From NCBI RefSeq assembly GCF_009834915.1, contig NZ_WVHS01000004.1, forward strand, positions 248,001 through 312,000: a DNA stretch of 64,000 bases, read 5' to 3'. This stretch comes from Hufsiella ginkgonis. Its GTDB lineage: Bacteria; Bacteroidota; Bacteroidia; Sphingobacteriales; Sphingobacteriaceae. Made by a program: the position numbers and the translations under genes. The notes below the pieces were generated by a model. That model worked only from the letters and a program-made list of their open reading frames with translations, had not been told where the DNA came from and did not search any database. Below, piece by piece: positions 35,541 through 43,279 of this stretch (position 1 is the first letter of the stretch; each line of letters starts with the position of its first letter).

Positions 35541-35567
35541 AGCGTATTATAAAAATTTTGATACGCT
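35541..35567 (-). promoter_or_regulatory. Inverted repeat AGCGTAT-N13-ATACGCT upstream of the SusC promoter
   Basis: Perfect 7-base arms (35541-35547 and 35561-35567) about 65-90 bases upstream of the expected start, a position typical of activators. A second copy of the right half in extended form, AATTWTGATACGCTT, occurs at 35554-35568 and 35642-35656 (14 of 15 identical). The remainder of the 354-base gap between SusC and the M28 peptidase is AT-rich with no other feature seen. Confidence 0.5.
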
Positions 35568-35641
35568 TTAGAACCGTAAGCTAATCGGGCTAAATATGTG
35601 ATAATCACTATAATTCGAATTAACCGGAGCCGACGTGTAAT

Positions 35642-35656
35642 AATTATGATACGCTT
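35642..35656. repeat. Second copy of the ATACGCTT half-site
   Basis: AATTATGATACGCTT, a direct repeat of 35554-35568 (AATTTTGATACGCTT) at a spacing of 88 bases. Lies between the SusC operon and the divergent M28 peptidase gene and could serve either. Confidence 0.4.
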
Positions 35657-35771
35657 CCATACCATTGATTTTTTTTACTCACAATACAGCATAGAGCAGG
35701 ACAGTTACCGCATTGTTGATAAAAAATGATGTCGTTCATCCTTTTTTACACAGGATTTTATAGCTTAGGGA

Positions 35772-37355
35772 ATGAAAATCTCTAAGCTATTCTTAACACT
35801 ATTGTTTATCCAGGGAAGCGTTGCATTTGCACAGCGCCCTGGTTTCGGTCCGCCTCCACCCCCGGACCCGTTTGTACAAATGATCATGAAGGAAGCGACA
35901 GACAATTCGCAGCTCGAAAAGCTGGCGCATGAGCTCTTCGACGTGATCGGCCCACGCCTGGTGGGTACTCCACAAATGAAACAGGCCAATGATTGGGCCG
36001 TGGCAAAATATACTTCCTGGGGAATTGAGGCACGGAACGAGCAATGGGGGGAATGGCGCGGCTGGGAAAGAGGCATCTCACATATCGATCTTATATCTCC
36101 GCGGGTACGCTCGCTCGAGGGGATGCAGCTGGCATGGAGCCCCGGTACGAACGGAAAGACCATTACCGGTGAGGTGGTGATCCTGCCCGACCTGGCGGAT
36201 TCCATGGCGTATGTAAGCTGGATGCCTTCTGTAAAGGGGAAATTCGTGCTGGTATCGATGAATCAGCCCACCGGGCGGCCGGATTACAACTGGGAGGAAT
36301 TTGCCACCAAAGAATCTTTCGATAAAATGAAAGCAGCCCGAACCGCACAAACGACTGCATGGGCAGGCAGGACCCGAAAAACCGGCATGACGGTGAAAAA
36401 CCTTCATCTCGCACTCGAAAAAGCGGGTGCAGCAGGTATCGTAACCTGCAACTGGTCGGCAGGATTTGGTGCAAACAAGATCTTTGGCGCAAACACGACT
36501 AAAATCCCGACAATAGACATCTCGTTGGAGGATTATGGCCTCGTGTACCGTCTCGCGGAATTCGGCGACAATCCAAAGATCAGCGTACGCACCGAATCCA
36601 AAGAAAAAGGAGCAGTACCCGCTTTTAATACCGTAGCAGAAATTAAGAGCACGGTAAAGCCAGATGAATACGTGATGCTGTCCGCTCACTTCGACTCGTG
36701 GGATGGCGCCAGCGGCGCTACCGATAACGGCACCGGTACCCTCACGATGATGGAAGCGATGCGTATTTTAAAGAAACTCTACCCGAATCCCAAACGCACG
36801 ATCCTGGTAGGTCACTGGGGAAGCGAAGAACAGGGATTAAACGGTTCCCGCGCATTCGTACAGGACCATCCCGAAATAGTAAAGAACCTGCAGGCCTTAT
36901 TTAACCAGGATAATGGTACGGGCCGTGTTGTGAATATCTCCGGGCAGGGCTTCCTCAATTCGTATGAATATATCGGTCGGTGGCTGTCTAAAGTCCCTGC
37001 CCCGATGCGGCAGCAGATCGAAACCAACTTCCCCGGCTCACCAGGCGGGGGTGGCTCAGACTTTGCTTCGTTCGTGGCAGCAGGGGCGCCGGCCTTCTCC
37101 CTCAGCTCCAATAGCTGGCTGTACGGAAGCTACACCTGGCATACCAACCGCGATACGTACGATAAAGTGGTATTCGATGATGTACGAAGCAATGCCATCG
37201 TTACCGCGGTCCTGGTCTGGATGGCCTGCGAAGATCCGGCCAAAACTTCACGTGAGAAAAGCGTACTTCCGCTCAACCCGAGAACCGGTCAGCCCGGAGC
37301 ATGGCCTGCAATTACCCAGCCCGAGCGCCGTGGCGGACTTCCTCCAAAACAATAA
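35772..37355 (+). CDS. Secreted M28-family zinc aminopeptidase/carboxypeptidase
   Basis: 527 residues with a signal peptide (FIQGSVAFAQ, 21) and a proline-rich start. A PA-like insert (near AAGIVTCNW) precedes the M28 domain. Zinc ligands appear in AHFDSWDGASGATDNGTG (His and bridging Asp), WGSEEQGLNGS (catalytic Glu-Glu), NQDNGTG (Asp) and YTWHTNRDTYD (His). This matches the Bacteroidota M28/PA peptidases often annotated as M20/M25/M40-like. It is read divergently from SusC, ends in a strong terminator, and is probably unrelated to glycan use, though shared control through the intergenic repeats cannot be excluded. Confidence 0.9.
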   Translation: MKISKLFLTLLFIQGSVAFAQRPGFGPPPPPDPFVQMIMKEATDNSQLEKLAHELFDVIGPRLVGTPQMKQANDWAVAKYTSWGIEARNEQWGEWRGWERGISHIDLISPRVRSLEGMQLAWSPGTNGKTITGEVVILPDLADSMAYVSWMPSVKGKFVLVSMNQPTGRPDYNWEEFATKESFDKMKAARTAQTTAWAGRTRKTGMTVKNLHLALEKAGAAGIVTCNWSAGFGANKIFGANTTKIPTIDISLEDYGLVYRLAEFGDNPKISVRTESKEKGAVPAFNTVAEIKSTVKPDEYVMLSAHFDSWDGASGATDNGTGTLTMMEAMRILKKLYPNPKRTILVGHWGSEEQGLNGSRAFVQDHPEIVKNLQALFNQDNGTGRVVNISGQGFLNSYEYIGRWLSKVPAPMRQQIETNFPGSPGGGGSDFASFVAAGAPAFSLSSNSWLYGSYTWHTNRDTYDKVVFDDVRSNAIVTAVLVWMACEDPAKTSREKSVLPLNPRTGQPGAWPAITQPERRGGLPPKQ

Positions 37356-37361
37356 ATGGAT

Positions 37362-37413
37362 AAAGTTATAACCTAAAAACGCTCCGAATGGAGCGTTTTT
37401 AGGTTATAACTTT
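37362..37413. terminator. Bidirectional terminator, 24-bp perfect stem
   Basis: Arms 37362-37385 and 37390-37413, perfectly complementary, with loop GAAT and A/T-rich outer ends, so that a U-rich 3' side is present on both strands. It sits between the convergent M28 and Dabb genes; the last base overlaps the Dabb stop codon. Confidence 0.85.
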
Positions 37414-37715
37414 TAGCCGATATGATCGTCGAACACGATCACTTTCTCCCATAAATGAGCACACTTACTGATAAACGCCAGGTGAACCGGGTCGACCTGG
37501 TAACTATCGTGCGCTGCAGCATCTGCGAAAAACAACAGCCATGAAGCTGAGTAAGAAGCATCGACCACATCACGACTGGTGCCGGCGGGTACCCCGATAT
37601 AGCTCTTTTCGATGGACGATATATTCACCAGCCCCTGTAAGCCGGCTTTAAGCTCGGCAAGGTGAGCGGCGTTATCTTTTTCTTTCAGGTAAAATAGAAC
37701 GTGGTGTGAAAACAT
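37413..37715 (-). CDS. Dabb-domain (stress-responsive A/B barrel) protein
   Basis: 100 residues, start MFSHHVLFYLKEKDN. The H-H-V-L-F-x-L-K start, AELKAGLQGLVNI, then SWLLFFADAAAHDSYQVDPVHLAFI and ending VIVFDDHI are the Dabb dimeric alpha/beta-barrel pattern (PF07876). The Y-Q-x-D/H-P-x-H segment is conserved. Function is unknown for most bacterial members, some linked to stress. Single gene, convergent with the M28 peptidase and about 97 bases downstream of the DsbA-like gene. Confidence 0.85.
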   Translation of the reverse strand: MFSHHVLFYLKEKDNAAHLAELKAGLQGLVNISSIEKSYIGVPAGTSRDVVDASYSASWLLFFADAAAHDSYQVDPVHLAFISKCAHLWEKVIVFDDHIG

Positions 37716-37811
37716 ATGTATGTGATTGGTTTAGCTCAAATAACGGCAAAAGAAAGGGAAAGCCAAAGGCTATGCCCACAGACTACCGGCGATCCCCGTA
37801 AACGGTACTGT

Positions 37812-38447
37812 TTAGCGGTCGGCTTTAAGCTTCTCTAATGCTCCCAGGAATACCTCCGGCGGCTGTGCGCCTGAAACCGCATATTTCCTGTTAAACACGA
37901 AAAATGGCACGCCCCGGATACCGATCGCCGACGCTTCACCGATATCGTTCATTACTTCATCAGCCATGCGGTTTGTAGCGAGCAGATCTCCCAGTTCCTC
38001 TTTATCGAGCCCGATCGCTTCTCCGATTTCGGAGAGGGTAGGATGATCGCTGATATCCCGTCCTTCCGTAAAATATGCTTTAAACAACGCTTCCTCCGCT
38101 TCGTCGCCCAAACCGTGCTTCTTTGCCAGCTGTACTAGCCGGTGCGCATCGAACGAGTTTGCTACTTTTGCCAGGTCGAACCGATAGTCAAGGCCGGCAG
38201 CTTTTGCGGCGTCAACTACCTGCGCGTGCATGGCAACAGATTGCCCGTACGTCATCCCTTTCCGTTCCGCAAGATATTCATACACGCTCTTGCCGGTACC
38301 GGATTTCATCTCCGGATCAAGCTGGAAACTATGCCACTCTATCTTAACTTCTCCCGCTTCCCGAAACCGGGTCAACGCCTTTTCAAAGTTCCGCTTACCG
38401 ATATAACAGAACGGACACATCACATCCGACCAGATCTCTACTTTCAT
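37812..38447 (-). CDS. DsbA-family oxidoreductase (FrnE-like)
   Basis: 211 residues without a signal peptide, therefore cytoplasmic. The thioredoxin-fold active site CPFC is at Cys11/Cys14 (WSDVMCPFCYIGKR), a helical insert spans about 65-165, and the cis-proline loop is GIRGVPFFVFNRKYAVSGAQ. This is the FrnE/2-hydroxychromene-2-carboxylate-isomerase-like DsbA group, implicated in cytoplasmic disulfide isomerisation or oxidative stress. An exact TATTTTTG element (38465-38458) lies ten bases before the ATG. It diverges from the GbsR regulator gene, and its own promoter is about 100 bases from the palindromic operator. Confidence 0.92.
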   Translation of the reverse strand: MKVEIWSDVMCPFCYIGKRNFEKALTRFREAGEVKIEWHSFQLDPEMKSGTGKSVYEYLAERKGMTYGQSVAMHAQVVDAAKAAGLDYRFDLAKVANSFDAHRLVQLAKKHGLGDEAEEALFKAYFTEGRDISDHPTLSEIGEAIGLDKEELGDLLATNRMADEVMNDIGEASAIGIRGVPFFVFNRKYAVSGAQPPEVFLGALEKLKADR

Positions 38448-38457
38448 CGCTTTTTTT

Positions 38458-38465
38458 CAAAAATA
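38458..38465 (-). promoter_or_regulatory. -7 element TATTTTTG of the DsbA-like gene
   Basis: Exact TAnnTTTG match on the minus strand, ten bases before the start codon. A CAA (TTG on this strand) lies 16 bases further upstream, slightly shorter than the usual spacing. Confidence 0.5.
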
Positions 38466-38560
38466 GCGATAACCCCTCTCTCAACCGCCCCCGGCAGGCC
38501 ACGGGATTACACTTCCCTAAATTATGACAATCCCCTAGCAAATCGGGAAAATAGACAAAA

Positions 38561-38588
38561 TAAACTTTCAATAATATTTGAAAGTTTA
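38561..38588. promoter_or_regulatory. Perfect palindromic operator overlapping the GbsR promoter
   Basis: TAAACTTTCAA - TAATAT - TTGAAAGTTTA: 11-base perfect arms with a 6-base spacer. The right arm covers the -33 TTTG (38577-38580) of the regulator gene promoter, so binding would block RNA polymerase. This is the arrangement expected for autorepression by a dimeric winged-helix regulator. Confidence 0.75.
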
Positions 38589-38606
38589 AAAACTTCCTTA
38601 TATTTG
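38577..38606 (+). promoter_or_regulatory. Promoter of the GbsR-family regulator, probably leaderless
   Basis: TTTG (38577-38580), 18 bases, then TATATTTG (38599-38606, exact TAnnTTTG), followed after four bases by the ATG at 38611. The closeness to the ATG implies a leaderless or near-leaderless message. Confidence 0.7.
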
Positions 38607-38610
38607 CTTC

Positions 38611-39117
38611 ATGGAATTGCAAGAAGCAAAGCAAAAGTTTATCGAGGCCTGGGGGAAGTTAGGTTCGGAGTGGGGAATTAATCGTACCATGGCACAGGTA
38701 CATGCTTTGCTGCTCATTTCGCCCGAAGCATTAACTACCGAAGAGATCATGGAAGCGCTGAGCATCTCGAGGGGCAATGCGAACATGACTTTGAGAGACC
38801 TGATCGGCTGGGGACTGGTGGAGAAGCAGCACAAACCCGGTGAACGTAAAGAATATTTCTATGCAGAGAAAGATACCTGGGCCATTGCCCGCCAGGTAGC
38901 ACAGGAACGCAAAAAGAGGGAGCTCGACCCGGTGCTCAAACTGCTTAATGAGCTTACCACCGTGACCGGCGACGAAAAAGACCCGGCGTATAAAACGTTC
39001 AAAACTTCTGTGGCAGATATCAATAAGCTCGCCGGAAATGTAAATAAAACACTTGAGACCATGCTGAAGGCAGAGGAAAGCTGGTTTTGGGGAAGCTTAT
39101 TCAAACTATTTAAATAA
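38611..39117 (+). CDS. GbsR/MarR-family transcriptional regulator
   Basis: 168 residues. MELQEAKQKFIEAWGKLGSEWGINRTMAQVHALLLISPEALTTEEI is typical of COG1510 GbsR-type regulators. The winged helix-turn-helix follows (TTEEIMEALSISRGNANMTLRDLIGWGLVEKQ, wing GERKEYFYAEKD), and a long C-terminal dimerisation helix pair ends in a short aromatic tail (WFWGSLFKLF). A perfect palindrome overlaps its own promoter, and a degenerate copy with the same arm-spacer geometry precedes the next operon. It is therefore likely an autorepressor that also controls the six downstream genes. The inducer is unknown. Confidence 0.92.
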   Translation: MELQEAKQKFIEAWGKLGSEWGINRTMAQVHALLLISPEALTTEEIMEALSISRGNANMTLRDLIGWGLVEKQHKPGERKEYFYAEKDTWAIARQVAQERKKRELDPVLKLLNELTTVTGDEKDPAYKTFKTSVADINKLAGNVNKTLETMLKAEESWFWGSLFKLFK

Positions 39118-39129
39118 TTTTTTTGACAT

Positions 39130-39155
39130 AAACTTTCAATTTTTTCTGAAATTAC
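39130..39155 (+). promoter_or_regulatory. Second, imperfect GbsR-type operator before the lipid/envelope operon
   Basis: AAACTTTCAA (39130-39139) is identical to the left arm at 38562-38571. After the same 6-base spacer comes CTGAAATTAC, which matches the right arm TTGAAAGTTT at six of ten positions including TGAAA. A TTTG lies just upstream (39122-39125). The site is 20 bases before the first start codon. Confidence 0.6.
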
Positions 39156-39174
39156 AATAATTAAAAACCCCATC

Positions 39175-39987
39175 GTGAAAACGCTTAAAAACCATACGAT
39201 CCTCTATGATGCCGAGTGCCCGATGTGCAGTCTTTATACCAGGGGACTCGCTCAAGCGGGGTTATTGGACAAAAACGGACGTGCCTCCTACCAGGAGATT
39301 TCGGCCGGGATATATGCAACGGTGGATATGCAGCGCGCGGTAAACGAAATTGCGCTGGTAAACACCGAAACGGGCGAAGTAACCTATGGCATCAGGAGCT
39401 TGTTTAAGGTATTGGCCAATGCCATGCCTGTGCTCGGCGCTCTATTTCACTTCGGACCGTTCGTTTGGGTAATGAGCAAGATATATGCTTTTATCTCCTT
39501 CAACAGGCGGGTGATCGTTCCGCCCACGGGCGAAGCGAAATACATGGTACAACCATCATTCAAATTACATTATCGGCTGTTCTACCTGTTCGTTACCTGG
39601 CTGGTAACGGCGTATATTCTTTCCCGTTATACCCTGCATTTGAAGGGAATTTTAGTTCCCGGCCCCTGGTATCGCGAGTACTTTGTATGTGGCGGGCAGA
39701 TCCTGTTCCAGGGAATCGTCGCCGGTTTTTATGCAAACGAAAAGCGATGGACTTATCTAGGCAACATGATGACGATCTCACTTGCCGGCGCTTTGCTCCT
39801 GCTGCCGGTGATGTGGTGCGGCAAATTGGCAGGCGCCTCCCCTCTTTATTTCGCCGTCGGTTTTATGGGGGTGGCATTCCTGATGTTTCTCGAGCATATC
39901 CGGCGAATGAAGATCCTTGAGCTCGGATGGCTGATGACGGTCAGCTGGATCGTGTACCGGCTCGCCTTACTTTTCATCATCACTTAA
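39175..39987 (+). CDS. DCC-family thiol-disulfide oxidoreductase with C-terminal membrane domain
   Basis: 270 residues with a GTG start. The N-terminal DCC1-like (DUF393) domain opens HTILYDAECPMCSLYTRGL, with the Cys15-x-x-Cys18 redox pair. GIRSLFKVLANAMPVLGALF is the typical end of that domain. From about residue 135 four or five hydrophobic helices follow (LFYLFVTWLVTAYIL, MTISLAGALLLLPVMW, LYFAVGFMGVAFLMFLEHI, LGWLMTVSWIVYRLALLFII). DCC proteins are thioredoxin-like with unknown substrates. It is the first gene of a tightly packed operon, preceded by an imperfect copy of the GbsR operator. Confidence 0.88.
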   Translation: MKTLKNHTILYDAECPMCSLYTRGLAQAGLLDKNGRASYQEISAGIYATVDMQRAVNEIALVNTETGEVTYGIRSLFKVLANAMPVLGALFHFGPFVWVMSKIYAFISFNRRVIVPPTGEAKYMVQPSFKLHYRLFYLFVTWLVTAYILSRYTLHLKGILVPGPWYREYFVCGGQILFQGIVAGFYANEKRWTYLGNMMTISLAGALLLLPVMWCGKLAGASPLYFAVGFMGVAFLMFLEHIRRMKILELGWLMTVSWIVYRLALLFIIT

Positions 39988-39997
39988 TTCAATTATC

Positions 39998-40927
39998 ATG
40001 AAACCTTACCAGAAAATAGTGCTTGCCGGCGGGAACGGATACCTCGGTGGCATACTTGCCGGGTACTACTGCAGCCTGGCGGAAGAAGTGATCGTCCTGA
40101 GCCGCAAGCCTGCTTCAGACCAACTGAACGTAAAAACGCTGCTTTGGGACGGAAAATCCACCGGGACCTGGGCTGCATGCCTGGAGAACGCCGACTTGCT
40201 CGTTAACCTATGCGGGAAAAATGTGAACTGCCGGTACACCGGGAAAAACAAGGAAGAGATCTTCGCCTCCCGGCTTTTACCTACCAGGTTATTGGGTGAA
40301 GAGATAGGTAAAATGACAAATCCGCCGAAACTCTGGATCAATATCACTTCTGCCACGATCTACCGGCATGCCGAAGACCGTCCCCAGGATGAGTATACCG
40401 GCGAGATTGGTCACGGCTTTTCAGTTGAAGTGTGTAAACGGTGGGAACAAACGTTTTTTGATACAAAAACCCCCGGAACGAGAAAGGTCGCGCTCCGCAT
40501 GGGGATCGTGCTCGGCCGCCGTCATGGTGCCTTTCCCTACTGGCTAAACCTTGCGAAGTTCGGTCTCGGCGGCCGGCAGGGCAACGGAAAGCAATATATA
40601 TCCTGGATCCACGAACGCGATGCTGCGAGAGTCACCGAGTGGGTATTGCAACACAAGGAGCTTGACGGTGCGATTAACTGCACGGCTCCACGGGCCATCC
40701 GTAATGCGGAAATGATGAAAGTGATCCGCGATATCTACGGTGCAAGCTTCGGGCTCCCTGCTCCCGGGTGGCTGCTGGAGATCGGCGCGTTGTTTCTCGG
40801 CACCGAGACCGAACTTATCTTAAAAAGCCGCCTGGTTGAACCGCGAAGACTGCTAGATTCCGGCTACAAGTTCAGTTATACGGAAGCTGATGAGGCCGTG
40901 CTGAATATTTTAACCCATGCCCTGTAA
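39998..40927 (+). CDS. TIGR01777-family NAD(P)-dependent epimerase/oxidoreductase (YfcH-like)
   Basis: 309 residues. Rossmann motif AGGNGYLGG (11-19), VIVLSRKP, LLVNLCGKNVNCRYT (the N-L-x-G-x-x-V-x-x-R-W/Y-T block of TIGR01777), SRLLPTRLL, SATIYRH, VCKRWEQ, LRMGIVLG, YISWIHERDAARV and the C-terminal DUF1731-like part (YGASFGLPAPGWLLEIGALFLGTETELILKSRLVEPRRLLDSGYKF is spread over the end). The reaction is unknown. In other bacteria members are found fused to SRPBCC domains, and an SRPBCC gene is present later in this same operon, which supports a functional partnership. Confidence 0.92.
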   Translation: MKPYQKIVLAGGNGYLGGILAGYYCSLAEEVIVLSRKPASDQLNVKTLLWDGKSTGTWAACLENADLLVNLCGKNVNCRYTGKNKEEIFASRLLPTRLLGEEIGKMTNPPKLWINITSATIYRHAEDRPQDEYTGEIGHGFSVEVCKRWEQTFFDTKTPGTRKVALRMGIVLGRRHGAFPYWLNLAKFGLGGRQGNGKQYISWIHERDAARVTEWVLQHKELDGAINCTAPRAIRNAEMMKVIRDIYGASFGLPAPGWLLEIGALFLGTETELILKSRLVEPRRLLDSGYKFSYTEADEAVLNILTHAL

Positions 40928-40956
40928 AAAAGAACACCTGCTCAACCAGAACAAAC

Positions 40957-41388
40957 ATGATAAGCATCCCGCAAGATAACGTCCTGCTAACGCTCGCCGG
41001 CTATTTACAACTCGCCATTGCAGCGGGAAGCCTGTTAATCCCGCGCGTATTGCGGTGGAACACAGAGCTCGCCAGGATCTCGATTCTGACCAGGCGACTT
41101 TTCTGGACTTATGCGGGGTACATCCTTTGCATTAACGCCGGGTTCGGGGCCGTGTCGGTCGTGGCAACAGGTGAACTGCTGAACGGCTCATTGCTGGCTA
41201 CTTCGCTGACCGGGTTTATCACAGCGTATTGGTTGTCGAGGGTATTGATCCAGTTCCTGTATTTCAGCAGAGATAGCTTTCCCAAGGGGAATTTGTACGT
41301 GGCCGGGGAAGCATTACTGGTAGCCGCCTTTGTATTACTTACGCTGGTTTACGGCAGGATCACCTATTTCAACTTTAAACAGGTATAA
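40957..41388 (+). CDS. Small multi-pass membrane protein
   Basis: 143 residues with four predicted membrane helices: VLLTLAGYLQLAIAAGSLLIP, FWTYAGYILCINAGFGAVSVV, SLLATSLTGFITAYWLSRVL and LYVAGEALLVAAFVLLTLVYG. No known motif is recognised. It lies 29 bases after the epimerase and 13 before the acyltransferase, so it is probably a partner of that membrane enzyme. The R-V-L-I-Q-F segment after helix three and the cytoplasmic R-x-L-R-W-N loop are the only polar parts. Confidence 0.75.
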   Translation: MISIPQDNVLLTLAGYLQLAIAAGSLLIPRVLRWNTELARISILTRRLFWTYAGYILCINAGFGAVSVVATGELLNGSLLATSLTGFITAYWLSRVLIQFLYFSRDSFPKGNLYVAGEALLVAAFVLLTLVYGRITYFNFKQV

Positions 41389-41401
41389 GGCTTTGCTTAA
41401 C

Positions 41402-42328
41402 ATGACGTTATTGGTGCTTTTAGCCTCCGCCATGGTGGTGACTGGGTACTGGCTTCAGCGTGAAAGACTTATATGGCTTGCCTGGTTTCTCACCATTGCG
41501 GCCTGCGGTACATGCTGGTATATCACTATCGCGGAAGCGCCGCTTTCCCGGATGTTTAGCGGCATTATCGTCCTGCTTTGTGGTATGAAAATAGTAGTTG
41601 CCTCCGCCGACCGGCCGGGCAGCAAACGTCTCAATTGGAAACAATGGCTGTCATTTTCAATAGGGTGGGTTGGTATGCGGACGGAGATCTTTAAAGTCAC
41701 ACCGGATGGACCGCTGCGTGGTGCGAGAACGATGCTCCAAAAAGGGTTCGGTCGCCTGTTCGCCGGAGCGGCATTGTTATTGGCTATTCGTGTGTTGGTT
41801 GCCTGTATGCCCATCGTGCTGCGATTCCCGGTAATCGTTACCGCGTTACTGATGATCAGCTATAGCCTGGTTCTTCATTTCGGGATCTTAAGTATCAGCG
41901 CCGGCGTATGGAGATTAAGGGGCGTAAACACCTGGTACCTGTTCAATTCACCGGCCAGGTCGTTAACGGTAGGCGAATTCTGGAGCAAACGCTGGAATGT
42001 GGCGTTTAGCGAAATGATCACGATCGGTGTTTACCGCCCGGTAAAGAAGCGGGCAGGCACGCGCATCGCCGTTATTGCAGGTTTCTTATTCTCAGGGATC
42101 CTCCATGAACTAGCCATCACGCTCCCGGTACGGTCAGGGTATGGGTTGCCGCTTGTCTATTTCTTTATCCAGGGTCTTATCGTCACCGGCGAAAAAGCAG
42201 GCATAAAAATAACCGGCAGCATATGGACTGCCTGCTGCGTAGTCCTCCCGCTTCCCTTGCTTTTTCCTCCTTTATTTACCAGGGAAATCATCTGGCCGCT
42301 TGCAGGCTTAACCTTTCCGGCAACTTAA
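41402..42328 (+). CDS. Membrane-bound O-acyltransferase, wax-synthase-like
   Basis: 308 residues, about eight membrane helices. FWSKRWNVAFSEMITIGVYRP and FLFSGILHELAITLPV, followed by YGLPLVYFFIQGLIV, match the MBOAT/wax-synthase domain (PF13813): the invariant His is in G-I-L-H-E and the Asn-containing block is F-W-x-x-R-W-N. Plant and bacterial relatives esterify long-chain alcohols or other hydroxyl acceptors with acyl groups. This points to ester-lipid formation in the membrane; acceptor and donor are unknown. The start ATG at 41402 follows the previous stop by 13 bases; an earlier in-frame Met lies within the upstream gene. Confidence 0.82.
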   Translation: MTLLVLLASAMVVTGYWLQRERLIWLAWFLTIAACGTCWYITIAEAPLSRMFSGIIVLLCGMKIVVASADRPGSKRLNWKQWLSFSIGWVGMRTEIFKVTPDGPLRGARTMLQKGFGRLFAGAALLLAIRVLVACMPIVLRFPVIVTALLMISYSLVLHFGILSISAGVWRLRGVNTWYLFNSPARSLTVGEFWSKRWNVAFSEMITIGVYRPVKKRAGTRIAVIAGFLFSGILHELAITLPVRSGYGLPLVYFFIQGLIVTGEKAGIKITGSIWTACCVVLPLPLLFPPLFTREIIWPLAGLTFPAT

Positions 42329-42338
42329 TCAATCAATC

Positions 42339-42797
42339 ATGCCCATCATCCATTTAGAAACAAAGATCCATGCTCCCGTTTCAGCATGTTTCGACCTTTC
42401 CCGTGATATCGGCCTGCACCAGGCATCCATGGCGCATACAGCAGAAAAAGCTACAGCCGGCGTTACAAGCGGGTTGATCGAGCTGGGCGAAACCGTAAGC
42501 TGGAAGGCCCGCCACTTCGGAATGATCTTAAAAATGACGGTACACATCACTGAAATGCGTCCGCCGGTATTCTTCGCTGACGAAATGCTTCGCGGCCCGT
42601 TCAAAGCGTTCAGGCATACCCATACTTTTACCAGGAAAGAGGGCTTTACCCTTATGAGGGATGAACTGGTGTACCGGTCGCCCGGGGGGATGCTCGGCCG
42701 TCTTGCCGATAAACTCTTCCTCGAAAACTATATCATGCGCCTGCTTGAAATAAGAAACACTGTAATTAAACAAAAGGCCGAAACCACCCACACGTGA
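42339..42797 (+). CDS. SRPBCC-family ligand-binding protein
   Basis: 152 residues. IIHLETKIHAPVSACFDLSRDIGLHQASM is the opening of the COG4276-type SRPBCC group, found next to or fused with TIGR01777 epimerases. ETVSWKARHFGMILKMTVHITEM, FFADEMLRGPFKAFRHTHTF and the final DKLFLENYIMRLLEIRN complete the helix-grip fold, which has a hydrophobic cavity able to hold lipid-like ligands. It overlaps the next gene by four bases (GTGA), indicating translational coupling. Confidence 0.88.
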   Translation: MPIIHLETKIHAPVSACFDLSRDIGLHQASMAHTAEKATAGVTSGLIELGETVSWKARHFGMILKMTVHITEMRPPVFFADEMLRGPFKAFRHTHTFTRKEGFTLMRDELVYRSPGGMLGRLADKLFLENYIMRLLEIRNTVIKQKAETTHT

Positions 42798-43279
42798 ACA
42801 CCTTAACAAATAAACTGGAGAAAAGCACCAGGAACTGGCTGCTTCTATTTATCACGGGACTTACCTTTAGCGGCATTACCGCATTCCCGATTGAAACAGA
42901 GCTGAAATTCCTTACCGAAAACGCGGGCTGGTTACCAAAAACCGCGCAGGACTGGGTAAATGCCGCATATACTGCGGTAAAAGCTACCAATAACCAGTAT
43001 CCTTATCTTAGTTACGGCACCGACTGGCTCGCTTTTGCGCACCTGGTGCTCGCAGTTTCCTTCATCGGCCCGTTAAAAGACCCGGTTCGGAATATCTGGG
43101 TAGTACAATTCGGGATGATTGCCTGCGTGTTGGTGTTGCCGCTGGCGTTTATCGCAGGGCCCGTGCGCCATATTCCATTTTTCTGGCGGCTGGTAGATTG
43201 CTCTTTTGGAGTTTTTGGAATTATTCCGTTGTATATCACGTACAGGAAAATCAAAAGGCTGGAAACGTTAAGAGGCTAA
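42794..43279 (+). CDS. Membrane protein, last gene of the GbsR-controlled operon
   Basis: 161 residues with a GTG start overlapping the upstream stop by four bases. Four membrane segments: NWLLLFITGLTFSGITAFPIE, WLAFAHLVLAVSFIGPL, VVQFGMIACVLVLPLAFIAGP and FGVFGIIPLYITYRKI. The Y-G-T-D-W-L-A-F-A-H-L and G-P-x-R-x-I-P-F-F-W-R-L-V-D-C-S-F-G motifs are well conserved looking, with His and Asp in membrane positions, but I do not recognise a named family. The stop codon lies within a short palindrome shared with the convergent receiver gene. Confidence 0.78.
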   Translation: MNTLTNKLEKSTRNWLLLFITGLTFSGITAFPIETELKFLTENAGWLPKTAQDWVNAAYTAVKATNNQYPYLSYGTDWLAFAHLVLAVSFIGPLKDPVRNIWVVQFGMIACVLVLPLAFIAGPVRHIPFFWRLVDCSFGVFGIIPLYITYRKIKRLETLRG

